NCBI RefSeq assembly: GCF_007655135.1
Contig: NC_045127.1
Location: forward strand, 13,029,001-13,093,000
Length of the DNA stretch: 64,000 nucleotides
DNA from: Punica granatum
Lineage: Eukaryota > Streptophyta > Magnoliopsida > Myrtales > Lythraceae
Direction: 5' to 3'
How positions within the stretch are numbered: the first letter of the stretch is position 1; each line of letters starts with the position of its first letter. Position numbers and translations under genes: made by a program. Shown here piece after piece: positions 35,281 through 47,639 of the stretch. Under the pieces are notes generated by a model that saw nothing but the letters and a program-made list of their open reading frames with translations, was not told the DNA's origin and ran no database searches.

Positions 35281-37905
35281 AAGCAACGTTCCTAAAAATA
35301 AAAGGTCACACAAGTTCTACATATGAAAGTTGAATTCTAACGGCTTTTAATTTTAAATTGAGAATAAAATCATTTCTCAACTTACAGGCAGTTTAGTTTA
35401 ATTTCCATTCAATTTAGTTTTAATTCAACTATTCGTTTCCCCAAAATATAGTTAACTGATGCATCACAAAATCAATATGATTAGGACCATACATATATAT
35501 ATATTTTTCCGGTGGCTTTCCTTTTCTCTTTTTACAAAGAGCGAATAGACTATCGTGCATTCTTTTCAGACGTGACTATAATCATAATATGTCATTTTAA
35601 GATCTCAACAACTCGGCTCTTGCATAAACCTGAACTTTATTGGTCACGAGTTGCTCCGATAGAAGTATCTTTTTCCTCTAGGGAAAATTCTTGCTTTCCA
35701 TTGTGTGGACGTGACACAAAACCCATGAAGTTGGTCGAATTACGAATTAGTCCCCAGACTTGCATTAAGTCACCTATTCCGTCATCGTATTAGAACATTG
35801 GTAGGATTAGTGTCCATGGCCAGACGAAACAGAAAGATCACATCTACACAACAAACTCTCGCTTCCCCATATCGACTCGACTGTATAGATCTTTTAGTTT
35901 CATTAATTTCTCTTGACTGTGCTTGAATATAAAAGATAAAAATAAAAACAATCGGGATAGTACTAGCTAGATTACGTACTTATTGAAATATCTCTACGGA
36001 TAAATTATTGCGGACGAACCGAACAGCAATATTTCAGTATCGTCTCGACTTTAATTATAAGCTAGACAGCAACAACACTGAGTGATTAAGTATTGGTAAC
36101 CTAGCAAAACAACGATCATGCTCATGTTCATGTTTAAGTCATCAGGCACCACATTTCATTTAATTTTTTTTTCTTTTAATTTCGGGACAAGACGACAGCC
36201 ACAGAATTGGTATGGCGTTCATTGAGGGAAGAAAAGAGGTGGTCCAAAAAATTAATGCAACAAAAAAGGGAAAAAACAAAAAGAAGGAAAACGTATGTAC
36301 ATAAATACAAGTGTAGTGTGTGAAGAAGCAAAATAGCACAAGGAGAAGGCGACCTCGTGTCACGTCGTTTCATGGCAAAATTGGTCATTGTAATCGATGA
36401 AGAAATTGATAAATGGAGAGGCCCACTTCATTTATTTTCGGTCCTTCATTTCCTTTACGTTATTTAAAATCATCCGGGAATTTACCCAAAAAAAAAATCA
36501 TCCGGAGGATTAAATGCAAGTGGATATATATATATATATATATATGACTGTTAATTGATTCAGCCAGTTCGATGCCTATTTTTTTAATTAAGATCTCGGG
36601 ATTTAAGTCTTGTAGATGAAAAAAATTCATAATTAATAGAAGAATTTTATTTCTTAATGAGTTAATCATATCGCACTTGAATTAGTCAGAATTCATTAAA
36701 CTTTTGAATACCAGTTGGTGCACGTGGGAAAACAAAAGTGCAAAGTGGATATAAAGTTGTGGATATGGTCCGTGGTTAGTCCATAAAGCCGTGGGTCATC
36801 ACTTACTTGGAAAAATTAAATCCCGACACATATTTTGATTTCTCATTGTTAATTACATAAAATTCATGGATCCTTATAATGTAACGTCGAAACGAGTATT
36901 TTACATCGGGTTTACGTACTTTGTGTTGGGATTATGTACTAGATCTGGTCATCAAGCCATAGTCTCGAAATGTTTATGCTTTGGTTGTGGATGAGTATGT
37001 CAATAATATTTCGGTGTATATATATGATGAAAATATAGTAGAAATTCTTTTCAGATGTTCGAAAATTGTATTCAGTTTTAGGTATTCGGTATATACAAGG
37101 AAATATACGGATATAGCATGAAAAACTCTTCACATTCTTCATAGTATTTTTCACTTGCTTCCTTCATTATTATCAAAACTAATTATAGAAGATAGAAAAA
37201 TAGAATCAAATCTTTATCTTGAATATGACATGGCGATGTTCAAATTTCTTTTTGTTATTTTCCCTCAACCATTTCTAGCCACAGTTCTTCCGATAGAATC
37301 TTCTTTAACTTTTCCATTGTCCATGTTCTTAAAATTCATACTAATATACAAACTTTACAAAATATTCTCATATCGGAGAGAAAAAAAAAATGATAAAGGA
37401 AAGGCCAAACTGGACGTACCTTGTCCGAATGAACACAGAAAATATAAACGGTTTGTAATTAGTAAGGTAGGGCCGATAAGCCGGAAATCGTGAAGCTGGG
37501 ATATCATTATCATCAGGTCGATCATCGATGAACATGACCCCACCGATCCAACAACTGTGAACGGCATATGCATGGTTATGGCTATGGTCCCCCGAGTCGA
37601 GATTTATACGAAAAGGAAGGTTCCCTTGTCTTTGTTTGGGTCATCTCTACCATCCCATTCCCCAACATCTCCAACCCCATACACGTATTTCATGTGGCAA
37701 TGTCCCAAAAATATCTGTCCCCTTGCATTCGATGACCATACTCATCTATTGCGTTTTCTTTCTTCTAATAAATTATAATTTAATTTGCCTGAATTTCTAT
37801 TAGCCTTCCAAGTATTTCTAGTTTCTAGGACGATGAAAAATTATTATTTTTTCTTATTATAAGGGAGGCTACAAGTTTAGTACAATAAAATAAAAATTCT
37901 AATTC
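35281..37905. other. Intergenic DNA, no gene seen
   Basis: AT-rich with a TA microsatellite near 36525-36545, one family-2 SINE-like copy (36575-36725) and a family-1 tail fragment near 37860. Short open frames lack any recognisable similarity. Confidence 0.5.
36575..36725 (+). repeat. SINE-like dispersed repeat, family 2
   Basis: Third copy of the family at 12927 and 13445. It shows GGGATTTAAGTCTTGTAGATG, then a GAAAAAAATTCATAATTAAT-like middle, TTCTTAATGAGTTAATC, GAATTAGTCAGAATTCATTA and AACTTTTGAATACC in the same order. Confidence 0.4.
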
Positions 37906-38459
37906 TAATAAATTTCCAGCGGACCTACACGAAATTGGATCCATCTGTAACAAAAATGTTTAAGTGAATAGGTTGTTGGATCAAAATCTCATATAAATCA
38001 TTCTAATTTTCCTTTCATGGCCGATGTGGGATTTTGTTTTGACTCTCAACACCTACTTTCATGTGCAATGTGTCCTTTTTTCTCTTTCACTTGTCTACAT
38101 ATTGTCACGTGCCTTTAAACACCCGCTTTCACTTATCTAGACGTTGTCATGCGTCCTTAAACACTAGTACTCAACAACTGACCTCGAGCTGGACTCCTCT
38201 AATGTGCTCGTGCCACGGGGGACTTACGCGAGGCTCATTCTTGACTGCTCTCAGACATACTTGGTTTGGCATGGTGCGAGCAAATACGAATGCGGAAACT
38301 GTGGCTCTGATACCATATTAAACTTTCAATGCCTACATGAAATTGAGTCCACCTACAACCCAAAAATCTAAGCTTATTGGATTCAAATCTCAAATAAACC
38401 CTTCTAATTTTTCTTTCATGGACGATGTGGAATTTTGTTTTCTTGTTTGAATCTCAACA
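37906..38459 (-). mobile_element. TRIM (miniature LTR retrotransposon)
   Basis: Two direct repeats of about 145 bp (37906-38051 and 38316-38459) flank a 264-bp interior. On the minus strand each starts TGTTGAGA and shares GATGTGGGATT-type and GAAATTGGATCC-type motifs. Immediately after the 5' LTR lies TGGTATCAGAGCC (38315-38303), the tRNA-iMet primer site, so the orientation is minus. There is no coding capacity. The 5-bp flanks do not match, so the outer edge of the 3' LTR may be eroded. The LTRs lack the 5S-rRNA-like segment of Cassandra. Confidence 0.75.
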
Positions 38460-38851
38460 ATCGTACTATAAAATTCAAACATATGCAATATTTTAGTTGA
38501 CAGGCAAGAGCGTGTTGCACTGCACTATATTCTCTTTCTTATAAAAAATTGTTACTAGAATATCAACGGAAACCCTATCCGATGAGTAGAAAAATTCACC
38601 CATAACTTTCATAAAGCAGTTATGAGTATGACTTACTTTGCGTAAACCACCTGAAAGTTCAGGTTGGACTGTTCCAGTCCTGCCTCTGCCGCTGCTATTG
38701 TTGAGGCCATCTATCCATGGCTGGTTTCCGATGAGGTCACCGAAAGTCGATGAAGGGCAGTGGAAATGGGTGTCGGAACGATTACCGAATAGCTATATCC
38801 AAACGGGTGACAATTTCGGTTCGAAATTTTTCACATTTTCGGCAATCATAA
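38460..38851. other. Spacer between TRIM and Ogre-like element
   Basis: The plus-strand frame that runs through here continues into the LTR at 38852, so it is not a gene. Nothing else was recognised. Confidence 0.5.
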
Positions 38852-41094
38852 TGTGCGCACCCGAATTTCGTCTCGTTGGGGCACGCATGCACGCGCCTAA
38901 ATGCAACGCGGTTTGGGAGTATCCACCTTCCCGGGGATGCGCGACGGATGCACGTGAGAAGGAGTCGCCACTTGCCATTTTACGACCCGAAAGTCGAGGG
39001 CCGGCAAGTTACCCGGGTCTAGGGGTACGGGGTACACCTAAGATGCTAAGGCAATGGTCTGTACGGAATCGAACATTCCGAATTCGGGGGTTCTATTACG
39101 TGTGGGCCTATATCCCACACGCCCTTTCGGTACTCTAGCTTGTCTAGGCTTGCCATTTTAATTTAATTACCGCTTAATTAAGTTCCGCTCATCTTACGCG
39201 TTTTGACACCGTAAATTCGAAGAAACACTCCGACCGTCCACTCTTCGACCGGGATTCTTATAAGAATAAACGTACAACATAAATCCTTACATTGTCCTCT
39301 CAAATAAATAAAATACAAATTACAGCAATTTAATCCCAGTCGGTTCGCGTTCGGCCATTATTCCACTCGTGCTCACCGTATGGTTTGGAAAAGACCGAAA
39401 ATTAAATTAAATGCGCACTTGGTGTATGGAGGCATTGGACCCCGTGATCGAAGGTTATGGGCGTTGGACCCAGTGTGAATCGAGTCCTAAAGGATCGGGC
39501 TCGATCCGCATAACAAACAAGTGCAAAAATGTAACAAGCAAGCTCAAATAAACAAACAATGGGATTTTTTGTTATCGCCGAATTTACGTGAATTAACTGA
39601 TTATTAACCGGAATATGTTGGCATACAAATCCTACCTTAAAATAAACAAACAGGATGATAGATAGGGTACGTAGCATTCGGCATCATTTAACGGACGTGA
39701 CAAACATGATGTCCATAGTCAAGTCTCGAATGTGTGGGTTATTTTTAGATTATTTTGTATCATGGCAATATGGCTTTTACAGATTAAGAGTATTTTCACC
39801 TAAAATCCAAAACATAATCCTCTACTTGACTATTTGCCCATGTTGATTATGCCGAGTTTGAAATTAATCCGTTTTTCCATGTTTTAACCCGTTCTAAACA
39901 CAAACCTGCACTAGAGTGACGGCAGAACAAGAACCGGTAATCATGCCATTGAATCGGTAAATATGTGTGTGCATGAAAATCAAGATTACATTGAACGTAT
40001 CTCAGTGCTTTTGAAATTATGAATTTTGAAAAGGGCATGACTAACAGTTCTTGAACTGTCGATGCGATTACATGTTATTAAATCGGTTCGTGCAATTCAT
40101 TTAAAAGAGTCAAGTGATTTAATTTATCCAAATTTAACGTCCCGATTATCCCGTATGTAGAATTTTTGGGTTAATTAGAAATTTGCCGAATGCTTTAGTC
40201 TACGGATTTTGAGCCGTCAAGATAGCCATTAATTGACCGCCTGATAAACTCTAATTTCCGACATGGTCACATTGCACAAAAATAAAATATTTAAAAGGGG
40301 CACATACATTGTCGGTGGGTGATCCAAATAGAAAAGGGACAGATATTTTTAGAAAATGTACAGGGGACTGAATTGAACGATTTTAAAAGAGCAGGGACTG
40401 ATTTGAAAATTTTGAAAAAATTGGGGACTGATTTGAAAATTCTAAAAGTTGGGGACTGATCTGAAAATTCTAAAAAATGGGGACTGTGTAAAAATTTACT
40501 GAAAATGTCCTAGGACTTATTTGACATGAATTTGAAAATCGGGACTGATCTGAAAACAAAAAAAATGGCCCCAGGACTAAACTGAAACAACTTGAAAAGT
40601 TCCTTGGGATTCTTGAAAAATTCTGGAAATTCCAGGACTGATTGGAAAATAGTAAAATGACTGGGACTTGATTGAAAAGAAATTTTGAAATTCGGGGCAG
40701 ATCTGAAAATGGTGAAAAATGGCCCAGGGACTAAACTGAAACAACTTGGAAAGTCGATTGGGATGCTTGAGAAATTCTGAAAAATCCAAGGACTGATTGA
40801 AAATAGTAAAATGACCGGGACTTGGTTGAAAATAAATTTTAGAGTTCGGGGCAGATCTGAAAAAAATAAAATGAGTCCTCTGGACTGAAATGTGACAAAA
40901 TGGAAAGTTCGTAAAATCGAGTTCGGGACAAATCCGATCACCCACGCGACCCAAGAACACTCATTTCACATTATATCCTTCAAGCAAGCAATAATATTCA
41001 GGAAAGGAGCCCTAATCATGCCACTAAGTCGAGAATTTACCTAGTTCGGAAAGTTGAGGGGCTTCTCTGTAAAAATAAAAAAATTCGCCGAACA
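38852..41094 (-). repeat. 3' LTR of the Ogre-like element
   Basis: Plus-strand start TGTGCGCACCCGAATTTCG, end ...TTCGCCGAACA. On the minus strand the true start may be TGTCAACTGTTCGG, which would extend this copy to 41101, because a polypurine tract AAAGAGGGGCAAGC abuts that point. It contains a 154-bp direct subrepeat (40567 and 40721) and many GGGACTGATCTGAAAA motifs at 40360-40870. Confidence 0.92.
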
Positions 41095-41101
41095 GTTGAC
41101 A

Positions 41102-41115
41102 GCTTGCCCCTCTTT
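41102..41115 (-). other. Polypurine tract of the Ogre-like element
   Basis: On the minus strand AAAGAGGGGCAAGC lies directly before TGTCAACTGTTCGG, the probable start of the 3' LTR. Confidence 0.6.
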
Positions 41116-41278
41116 GGTTGCATGCTCGGATAGAGGATGCAGCCAAAGACTATAAGAAGCACCTCGTTTGGTCCTGGCGACCGTTTGTCAATTCTCCTCG
41201 TTTTTGCTAATATATGGGCCTGTTGCAAAAATAGTAAAAACCATAAATTAGTAAATGTGGACGCAAACTTGAAAGACA

Positions 41279-42410
41279 TTAAGTGAGGACACGAAGTCCA
41301 AGAAGTAGTAAATGAGGACACGAAGTCCGGAATGCAATGAATGTGGACACAAAGTCCAAAATGCAATAGATGCAGACGCGAAGTCCAAAATGCAGTGAAT
41401 GCGGACACGAAGTCCGGAAAGCAGTAAATGAGGACACGAAGTCAGGAATGCGGTAGACTCGGACATGAAGTCCGGAATGCAATGAATGTGGACACGAAGT
41501 TCAAAATGCAATAGATGCGAACGTGAAGTCCAAAATGCAGTGAATGCGGACACGAAGTCCGGAAAGCAGTAAATGATGACATGAAGTTCGGAACGAAGTC
41601 CGGAATGTAATGAATGTGGACACGAAGTCCAAAATGCAGTAAAGATGCGGACGCGAAGTCCAAAATGCAGTAAAGATGGACACGGGGTCCTGGACGCGAA
41701 GTTCGAAAAGCGGTAAAGATGGACACGAAGTCCTGGACGCGAAGTCCGAAAAGCGATAAAGATGGACACGAAGTCCTGGACGCGAAGTCCCAAAAGCGGT
41801 AAAGATGGACACGAAGTCCTGGACGCGAAGTCTTGGACGCGAAGTCCGAAAAGCGGTAAAGATGGACACGAAGTCCTGGACGCAAAGTCCGGAAAGCGAT
41901 AAAGATGGACACGAAGTCCTGGACGCGAAGTCCGGAAAGCGGTAAAGATGGACACGAAGTCCTGGACGCGAAGTCCGAAAAGCGGTAAAGATGGACGTGA
42001 AGTCCAAAAAGCGGTAAAGATGGACACAAAGTCCTGAACGCGAAGTCCGAAAAGCGGTAAAGATGGACACGAAGTCCTGGAAGCGAAGTCCGAAAAGCAG
42101 TAAAATGGATGCGAAGTCCTGGATGCGAAGTCCGAAAGGCAGTAAAAGATGGACACGAAGTCCGAAAAGCAGTAAAAGATGGACACGAAGTCCTGGACGC
42201 GAAGTCCGAAAAGCAGTAAAGATGGACACGAAATCCTGGACGCGAAGTCCGAAAAGGAGTAAAAGATGGACACGAAGTCTTGGACGCGAAGTCCGAAAAG
42301 CAGTAAAAGATGGACACGAAATCCTGGACGCGAAGTCCGAAAAGCTGTAAAAATGGACACGAAGTCCTGGACGCGAAGTCCGAAAAGCAGTAAAGGTGGG
42401 CATGATGTGA
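41279..42410 (-). repeat. Composite minisatellite array, 29-bp and 43-bp units
   Basis: From 41280 to about 41690 the unit is 29 bp, of the form GAGGACACGAAGTCC then GGAATGCAATGAAT. From about 41690 to 42400 most units are 43-44 bp. They equal the 29-bp unit plus a 14-bp internal duplication (CTGGACGCGAAGTC) of its own GGACACGAAGTC core. Because 29 and 43 are not multiples of three and the units lack stops on the minus strand, long overlapping frames of 439, 310 and 291 codons appear in all three minus phases. These are best seen as by-products of the array. The position, just inside the 3' LTR, matches the variable 3' UTR arrays known for Tat/Ogre elements. Confidence 0.9.
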
Positions 42411-45120
42411 AAATGCAGGGAATGTAGAAGCAACGACTAGTGTTAGTTACTCTTGCTGGCAGCTGGTCTCGCCGCTGAAGCGATTGCTTGTTGGGAATGC
42501 CCTGGTCTCGCAAATGGGATTTTTGCTCGCGAGGCAGTTGCTCGATGCTAGTTGGGCGGTTGTTCATTTGCTAGGGACCGGCGTCTAGCGATGCGGGACT
42601 CGAGCTCTGAGAGCGCCTACGTACCCTCTTGGACCGGGGATCAGAGTCTGCCGCAGTTCTTGCGTTTGCTATACCTGTGATCCTGGCATTATCAGTAAGT
42701 CATGGGGTTACTAACAATGCATAAGTACAAGTAAAAGAATGCGTTCGCGACGCATGTTCTTCAGTTTCGGGTCGCCCCGGCGACACGAGAGTTTTTGCTT
42801 TGGCGATGCGAATGAGATCCCATTTTCGAATGCCTCAATGTGAGGCCTTCAAGGCTCCTGTTGGCCATGCACGGGCATATCGAGACATTCTTAATGATGC
42901 CCTAGCGGCTCTGTCGATTATTCGACGCGCCCGTCGGCTTAGGACCCTGCTCGTCAAGGTACCGTAGGGCGGCTGCGCTTGTGACCCGCGTGGGGATTTT
43001 TTTTGCCTAGATTTGATCAGACTCGGTCTGACCATTTCCAGAATGCTATGAGTAGATCCCACAAAGGAATGTCTGGGATTTCGGCTTTGTGGTAGCCTGT
43101 TGAAGGGTGGCTGTGACCCATTCTGGAGTTATGCAAAGACGAACAGAAAAGAGAAAGCTTAGGGGGAACGCGTTGCCCCAGGCTAAAAGGATACACAGAT
43201 TCACGCCTTCAGTGAGATGTACCCCCCTTTCTCTTCCATCCTCCGGTTGGTGCTGGCTGACTTGAACTGCTTGGATTGCGTGCTTGGTTGCCCGCTGTGC
43301 TTGAGGAAGAATCCACCTTGGACAGTTGAGTCGTGCAAGAGAGCCGATCGGGGATCGTGTTGAAGTAGATAACCTGGCCATTTCCCTGGGGATCCTTGGT
43401 CTGCGCAGTGTGCGAGAGCCTAGGGTGACTGTTTTGTTTAACTCTCATTTTACTCTCCTTTTGCTACGGTTACCCACCTCGGGGCCGTACCTCTCAACTT
43501 AAAGGGGATTAGCTCTCCTTCTGCCACGACTGCCCGCCTCGGGATTTTCAGTCGTGCCTCTCTCTTGCCCAAACTTTTGCCTAGGTCGCCCCGAAGGGTT
43601 TTCGACCTAGCGGGCTCGATTCTTTTGTCTCTCGAGTTTGCAAGGGCGAAGGGTTCGAAGGATTCGACCTCAGAGTGCATTGTTTTCTATCTCCGTCGAG
43701 GAGTTGTATCTGTTGCTCCCCTTTTGTCGGGGTTTGTTGGTTTTTCAAGATTGGCGAAGCCGGAGTTTTAAATCTCAGCGGTGCCTTGTTTTGTTCATTG
43801 GCGAGTTTTCCCGCATCTTTTCTCTCTCTCTTCATTGGCGGGTTTTTCCCGCTTCTTTTTGCTCTGTTTTTTTTCTTGCAGCTGGGGTTTGTTTTGTGCC
43901 CCATGTCTTTGTTTGAAACTCCAAGATTTTGCATTGCTGAGGCCGCTTTGGTGTGCTTCGCCTCGTGGAGACTTGTTGTGTGTTACTAGTCCTATTTTGT
44001 GAGGACCAGCTTTCTTGGAAGTTTGAATCTTGCGCACTCAGAAGTCGAACTCCGTGTTATTTGCCCTTGCAAGCATTACATGTGAATTTCCCCTGTTGTC
44101 TAGGAAAAGAAAATGTCAAATTGCCCCATGTGGAATAGGGAACCGAGGTTGTCTTGGCGCGAATGTTGAACGGGGATGCCCCGGTCTTCATTTGTTGAAG
44201 TGGCCCGTGGTAGGCGCCTAGTGTGATGTCTCCGATAATCTCTTGTTGTTCTTTACAGCGCGTACCTCTTGGAGGGTGCACGCTGTTGAAGCCACTGGAT
44301 GTTCGAGAAAGACGGTTGTATCAATGCTCAGTGATTCGCTCGATTGTCCTTGTTTTCGACTTCGTATCGGGGTACCTCATCGTCGGACACCTCCCTCGTC
44401 AAAGTCTAAGGAAAGGGTCCGAGACAAGTTCTCAAGGAAGCGTGAACTCGTGCATCGCTCTTCGCCTGTGGTCAATGTGCCCCTGTGAAGGATGACAAAG
44501 AAGGCAATGTATTAGGCGATTATGCGGGGAATATGTGGTAAGAAATATGAGGTGGTCCCATAGGAAAATCCCTTTTTGTCCCGCGCGCGACCCATGGGGT
44601 GCCACGCGTAGGTGGCATTTGTTTCTGGGAATCTAGTAATCACTACTCTGGGGTGGTTAGACCGTGACTAAAGTCACATAAGCATATTTTCCCTAGTTGC
44701 AAGTAAGCATGCGCAGCCGTCCTAGGAAAGGCTCGAGGAGTTAGGTCCCATGAGGATAGGCGAGTTGAATAGGTCCAACAGAACTAATAGGGCGTCACAA
44801 AAACTGTCCTAATGCTCCATTGAAGGATTTATTCATATCGAGAGCCCATTTGGGGGAATGCATTAAAGCAAAAGAGAGTTTAAAGAAGACTGCGCATATT
44901 GCCCCCGTATTCAATCGGCGACCACAACAGAGGTGGATGAGATCCATTCTTTGATCGGAGGCCTGATCGTGCCGGTATCTCCTACGATCGAGAGTTGGGT
45001 CATGCTCTGCTTGTGGAGCTATCACTTCCGGTCTTTGCAGCGAAAGGATTAGACTTGCTCCTCGGAGTATCTCTTGGGTGAATTTGAATCCAAGTCGATT
45101 TTGGATTTCAGATGAGCCTG
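42411..45120. other. Ogre-like internal region without recognisable genes
   Basis: Higher GC than the flanks. Short direct repeats are visible: two copies of a CTCTCCTTYTGCYACG...CACCTCGGG block (43451-43560) and two TTCATTGGCG...TTTTYCCCGC blocks (43793-43858). Open frames on both strands show no gag or pol motif (no zinc knuckle, no YxDD box, no integrase HHCC). This is where gag-pol would lie in a complete element. Confidence 0.55.
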
Positions 45121-45149
45121 AAAGCAGTAGATGCGAGGTGTCCAAACCT

Positions 45150-45420
45150 GAATATAATAAGTGCTGGGCTGGAGCCCAAAAGCAGTAAATGCTGGGCCGG
45201 GGCCCGAAAGCAGTAAATGCAGGATTGAGGCCCGATATGAGGCCGAAGCCCGATGAGGGGCCGAAGCCCAAAAGCGGGCTCGAAGCCTGATGCAGCAAAA
45301 GCGGGCCGGAGCCCGATGCGGGACCGAAGCCCGATGCAATAAATGCGGGGTCGGAGCCCGATGCGGTGCCAAAGCCCGATGTGGGGCCGGAACCCAATGT
45401 AGTAAATGCGTGCTCGATAA
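45150..45420. repeat. Second minisatellite array, GGGCCGGAGCCCGATGC type
   Basis: About 15 degenerate units of roughly 17-19 bp around GGGCCGAAGCCCGATG, each partly self-complementary (GGGCC...GCCC). They are interleaved with AGCAGTAAATGC blocks near 45120-45240 and 45330-45410. AGCAGTAAATG is also a piece of the 29-bp unit at 41279-42410, linking the two arrays. Confidence 0.8.
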
Positions 45421-46124
45421 GAAAGTGTAAGAGATGCGAAAGCAAAGTCAATGCTGAGGAACAATGCAGGGCACTGCAAAACGGTGACTCTGATTTTTCT
45501 TGCAGTCTTGCTTTGTGGAGCAAGGATGGGGACTTAGTGTTGAAATTCCAAGAAGCTGGATGAGAGACGTTTGTTGTATCAAGTGTGGTCGCTCAGTATT
45601 CAGGCTGTCTTCTTGTTGAGAATTTCCTGCAATGGGAAAAGAAAACAATGAAAGAGCATAAACTATTCAAGATTTCAATGCAAGAGTGTAGGGAAGCGAA
45701 CTGGCCTGGTAGGCGTCGTGCGAGCACACCAAGAGACATGCATTGATGCGTTGAGCATGCGTGTATGAGTTGATATGAACATGCTTGGACATGTGTGAGG
45801 CGCGCTTAGCCGCTAGTGTTGCGCAGGGTCTTGCGGAGAGATGTGCATCTGATCACGCGATGATACTCTCTACGAATGAGGTCTTCACTCACTTATATGG
45901 TGAGATGTTAGCTAGTATACAAAACAGTAAATGACTACGATGCATGCTATGCGTGAGTTTTCCAAAACTAATGCCGTCATTCGTATTAACTCTGAATGGT
46001 TCAAAGTGCAATACAAATTTTCAAAATATAGTCCTAAATCGGTCTTCTAACATGCCCGAGGTGCAAGCGACCGTCGCCATGGAAAGAACCGGTTCCAGGT
46101 GAGAGCCTGGTAGAGGTGTCTATC

Positions 46125-47620
46125 CTAGGATGTGCGTGGACCTCCACGGGCCTTTTTCCTGGACCTTTCCAAAGCAGCGTTCGCTTGCGCCAACTCCTGA
46201 TCACGCCTCTGCAGTTGGGCGCGAGCCTGGGCGAGTTCTCTCTGTAGTTGGTGCTGATCAACAGGCTGCTCGTCCTTCTCTGCTACTTCTCGACGATGAC
46301 AATCTCTTTCGGCTCTGAGATGAGTGAGCTCGGCTTGGATGGCCATATTCAGAGTGGGAGTTGCGCCGGGTGACCCGCCATCTCCGACTCGCGGAGAGTT
46401 GACGAGATCCTCGTGTGCTGCTGGACCCAATCGGTTGAAGCGAAGGATGTATTCTTCTGTAGCCTGGATATCCCGCTCATCAAGGGTCGGATGCTTGGGG
46501 AAGTATGGACGCTCGGTAATCACAGTTCGCCACGCATCCAGGATCTGTTTGACGTTACTTTGGCGATCTACGGGTGTCTGATCCTCCCACCAAGTATGTT
46601 CAAATCTAGTTCGCGCCGTATCTTCGGGGACCGTCTGTAAGCCACCGAGCTGCCTCACTACTCGCGCAGAAAATAAGTGGTGGACCCTGCATGACTCATG
46701 AGTGGGACTCCATAAAAATCAGGACACCTAAGGGCCATGGGTCCGGGTGGCATCCACGCGGAGCGCCATTTAAAGCCCTTTGGTGCTATTTCGCGAAAAA
46801 TTTTGATCCACTCGGAGACCTTGTGTTCCTCCACACGCAACAGAGGTAGTAACCGCGAAATGATAGACTCCGGACGTGTGAAAAACATAACCGGGCGAAC
46901 AAGGCCAAAGGGGTTTGCATGGCTTTGGAGCCAAATTTGCAAAAGGATTGGGGACCCTCTCAACCTTCGATCGGTCTTTCTTGTAACGCGATCGAAGGAC
47001 CTTATGGTCTCGGCCAACAAGGCCAGTACTCGCGGCCTCCAACCACTTGGAGGACAACGCTAGCTAAGGCTGCGTCAATGTGACTGGCCGAGCGAGGGAA
47101 TAATAGAGTCCCAAAAATTAAGAATAAGATCGCATGACAAAATTTTTTTTGTAAAAGATCCCCTTGAACCTCGCGCGCTTGTATTTCAATAAAATGGAGG
47201 AGTTTCGCGGTGACTATCTCTGTGCCACCGGAATATGCAAGTTCGGCTTGTAACTGAGACCTATGCACCCCGAGTAGACGCGATACCAAAACAAGTCGGG
47301 TGGTGTGGAAGTTAGGTTCCACAATGTTGCGGGTGGTTGCAGTTCTTTCGACGAGAGTGCGATATTTCTCGATAGTAGGTGTGAGCTCGGTACCTTAGAT
47401 GTTGAAGACGGCGTGGACTGGGTCCCAAAACGTCACTGCTGCTCCCAAGAAGTTTCAATCCACTCGGCACATGGCTAGCATTGGTATATCTCCAACAAAG
47501 GTCCTGATGTAATCGCGGTCGACTTGACGTAAATGAGCCCAGACGTGACTGATTTCCTCGAGTGGTGGCGTGACCCTGTCGAGGTGTGGAAAGGAGACCG
47601 AGCGCGCCATCTCTTACCAA
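46125..47620 (-). pseudogene. Ogre-like ORF1 (DUF7745-type plant retrotransposon protein), frameshifted
   Basis: Four minus-strand frames in succession read as one protein. 47620-47312 forms the N terminus. 47322-47002 has NFHTTRLVLVSRLLGVHRS and FGTLLFPRSASHIDAALASV. 47020-46658 has LLAETIRSFDR then GSPILLQIWLQSHANPFGL. 46658-46125 has GLQTVPEDTARTRFEHTWWE and ends in a Q-, R- and E-rich coiled coil with basic residues. This arrangement matches the protein of unknown role found in many plant retroelement-derived genes and Tat/Ogre ORF1 regions; I name the domain from memory. At least two frameshifts and a double stop near 46658 disrupt it. Its function is unknown even in intact copies. Confidence 0.65.
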
Positions 47621-47639
47621 GATGAAAAGAAAACCGATT

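Noticed and set aside
37906..38459. Cassandra-type TRIM
   Set aside because: The LTRs show no 5S rRNA-like promoter segment.
38638..39138. 166-codon plus-strand open frame
   Set aside because: It crosses the LTR boundary at 38852 and its second half recurs in the other LTR; no domain is recognisable.
41248..42567. 439-codon open frame on the minus strand as a gene
   Set aside because: It is made almost wholly of tandem repeat units, is open in the other two phases as well, and shows no protein domain.
44795..45523. 242-codon minus-strand open frame as gag
   Set aside because: The sequence is built from the 17-19-bp array and lacks capsid or zinc-knuckle motifs.
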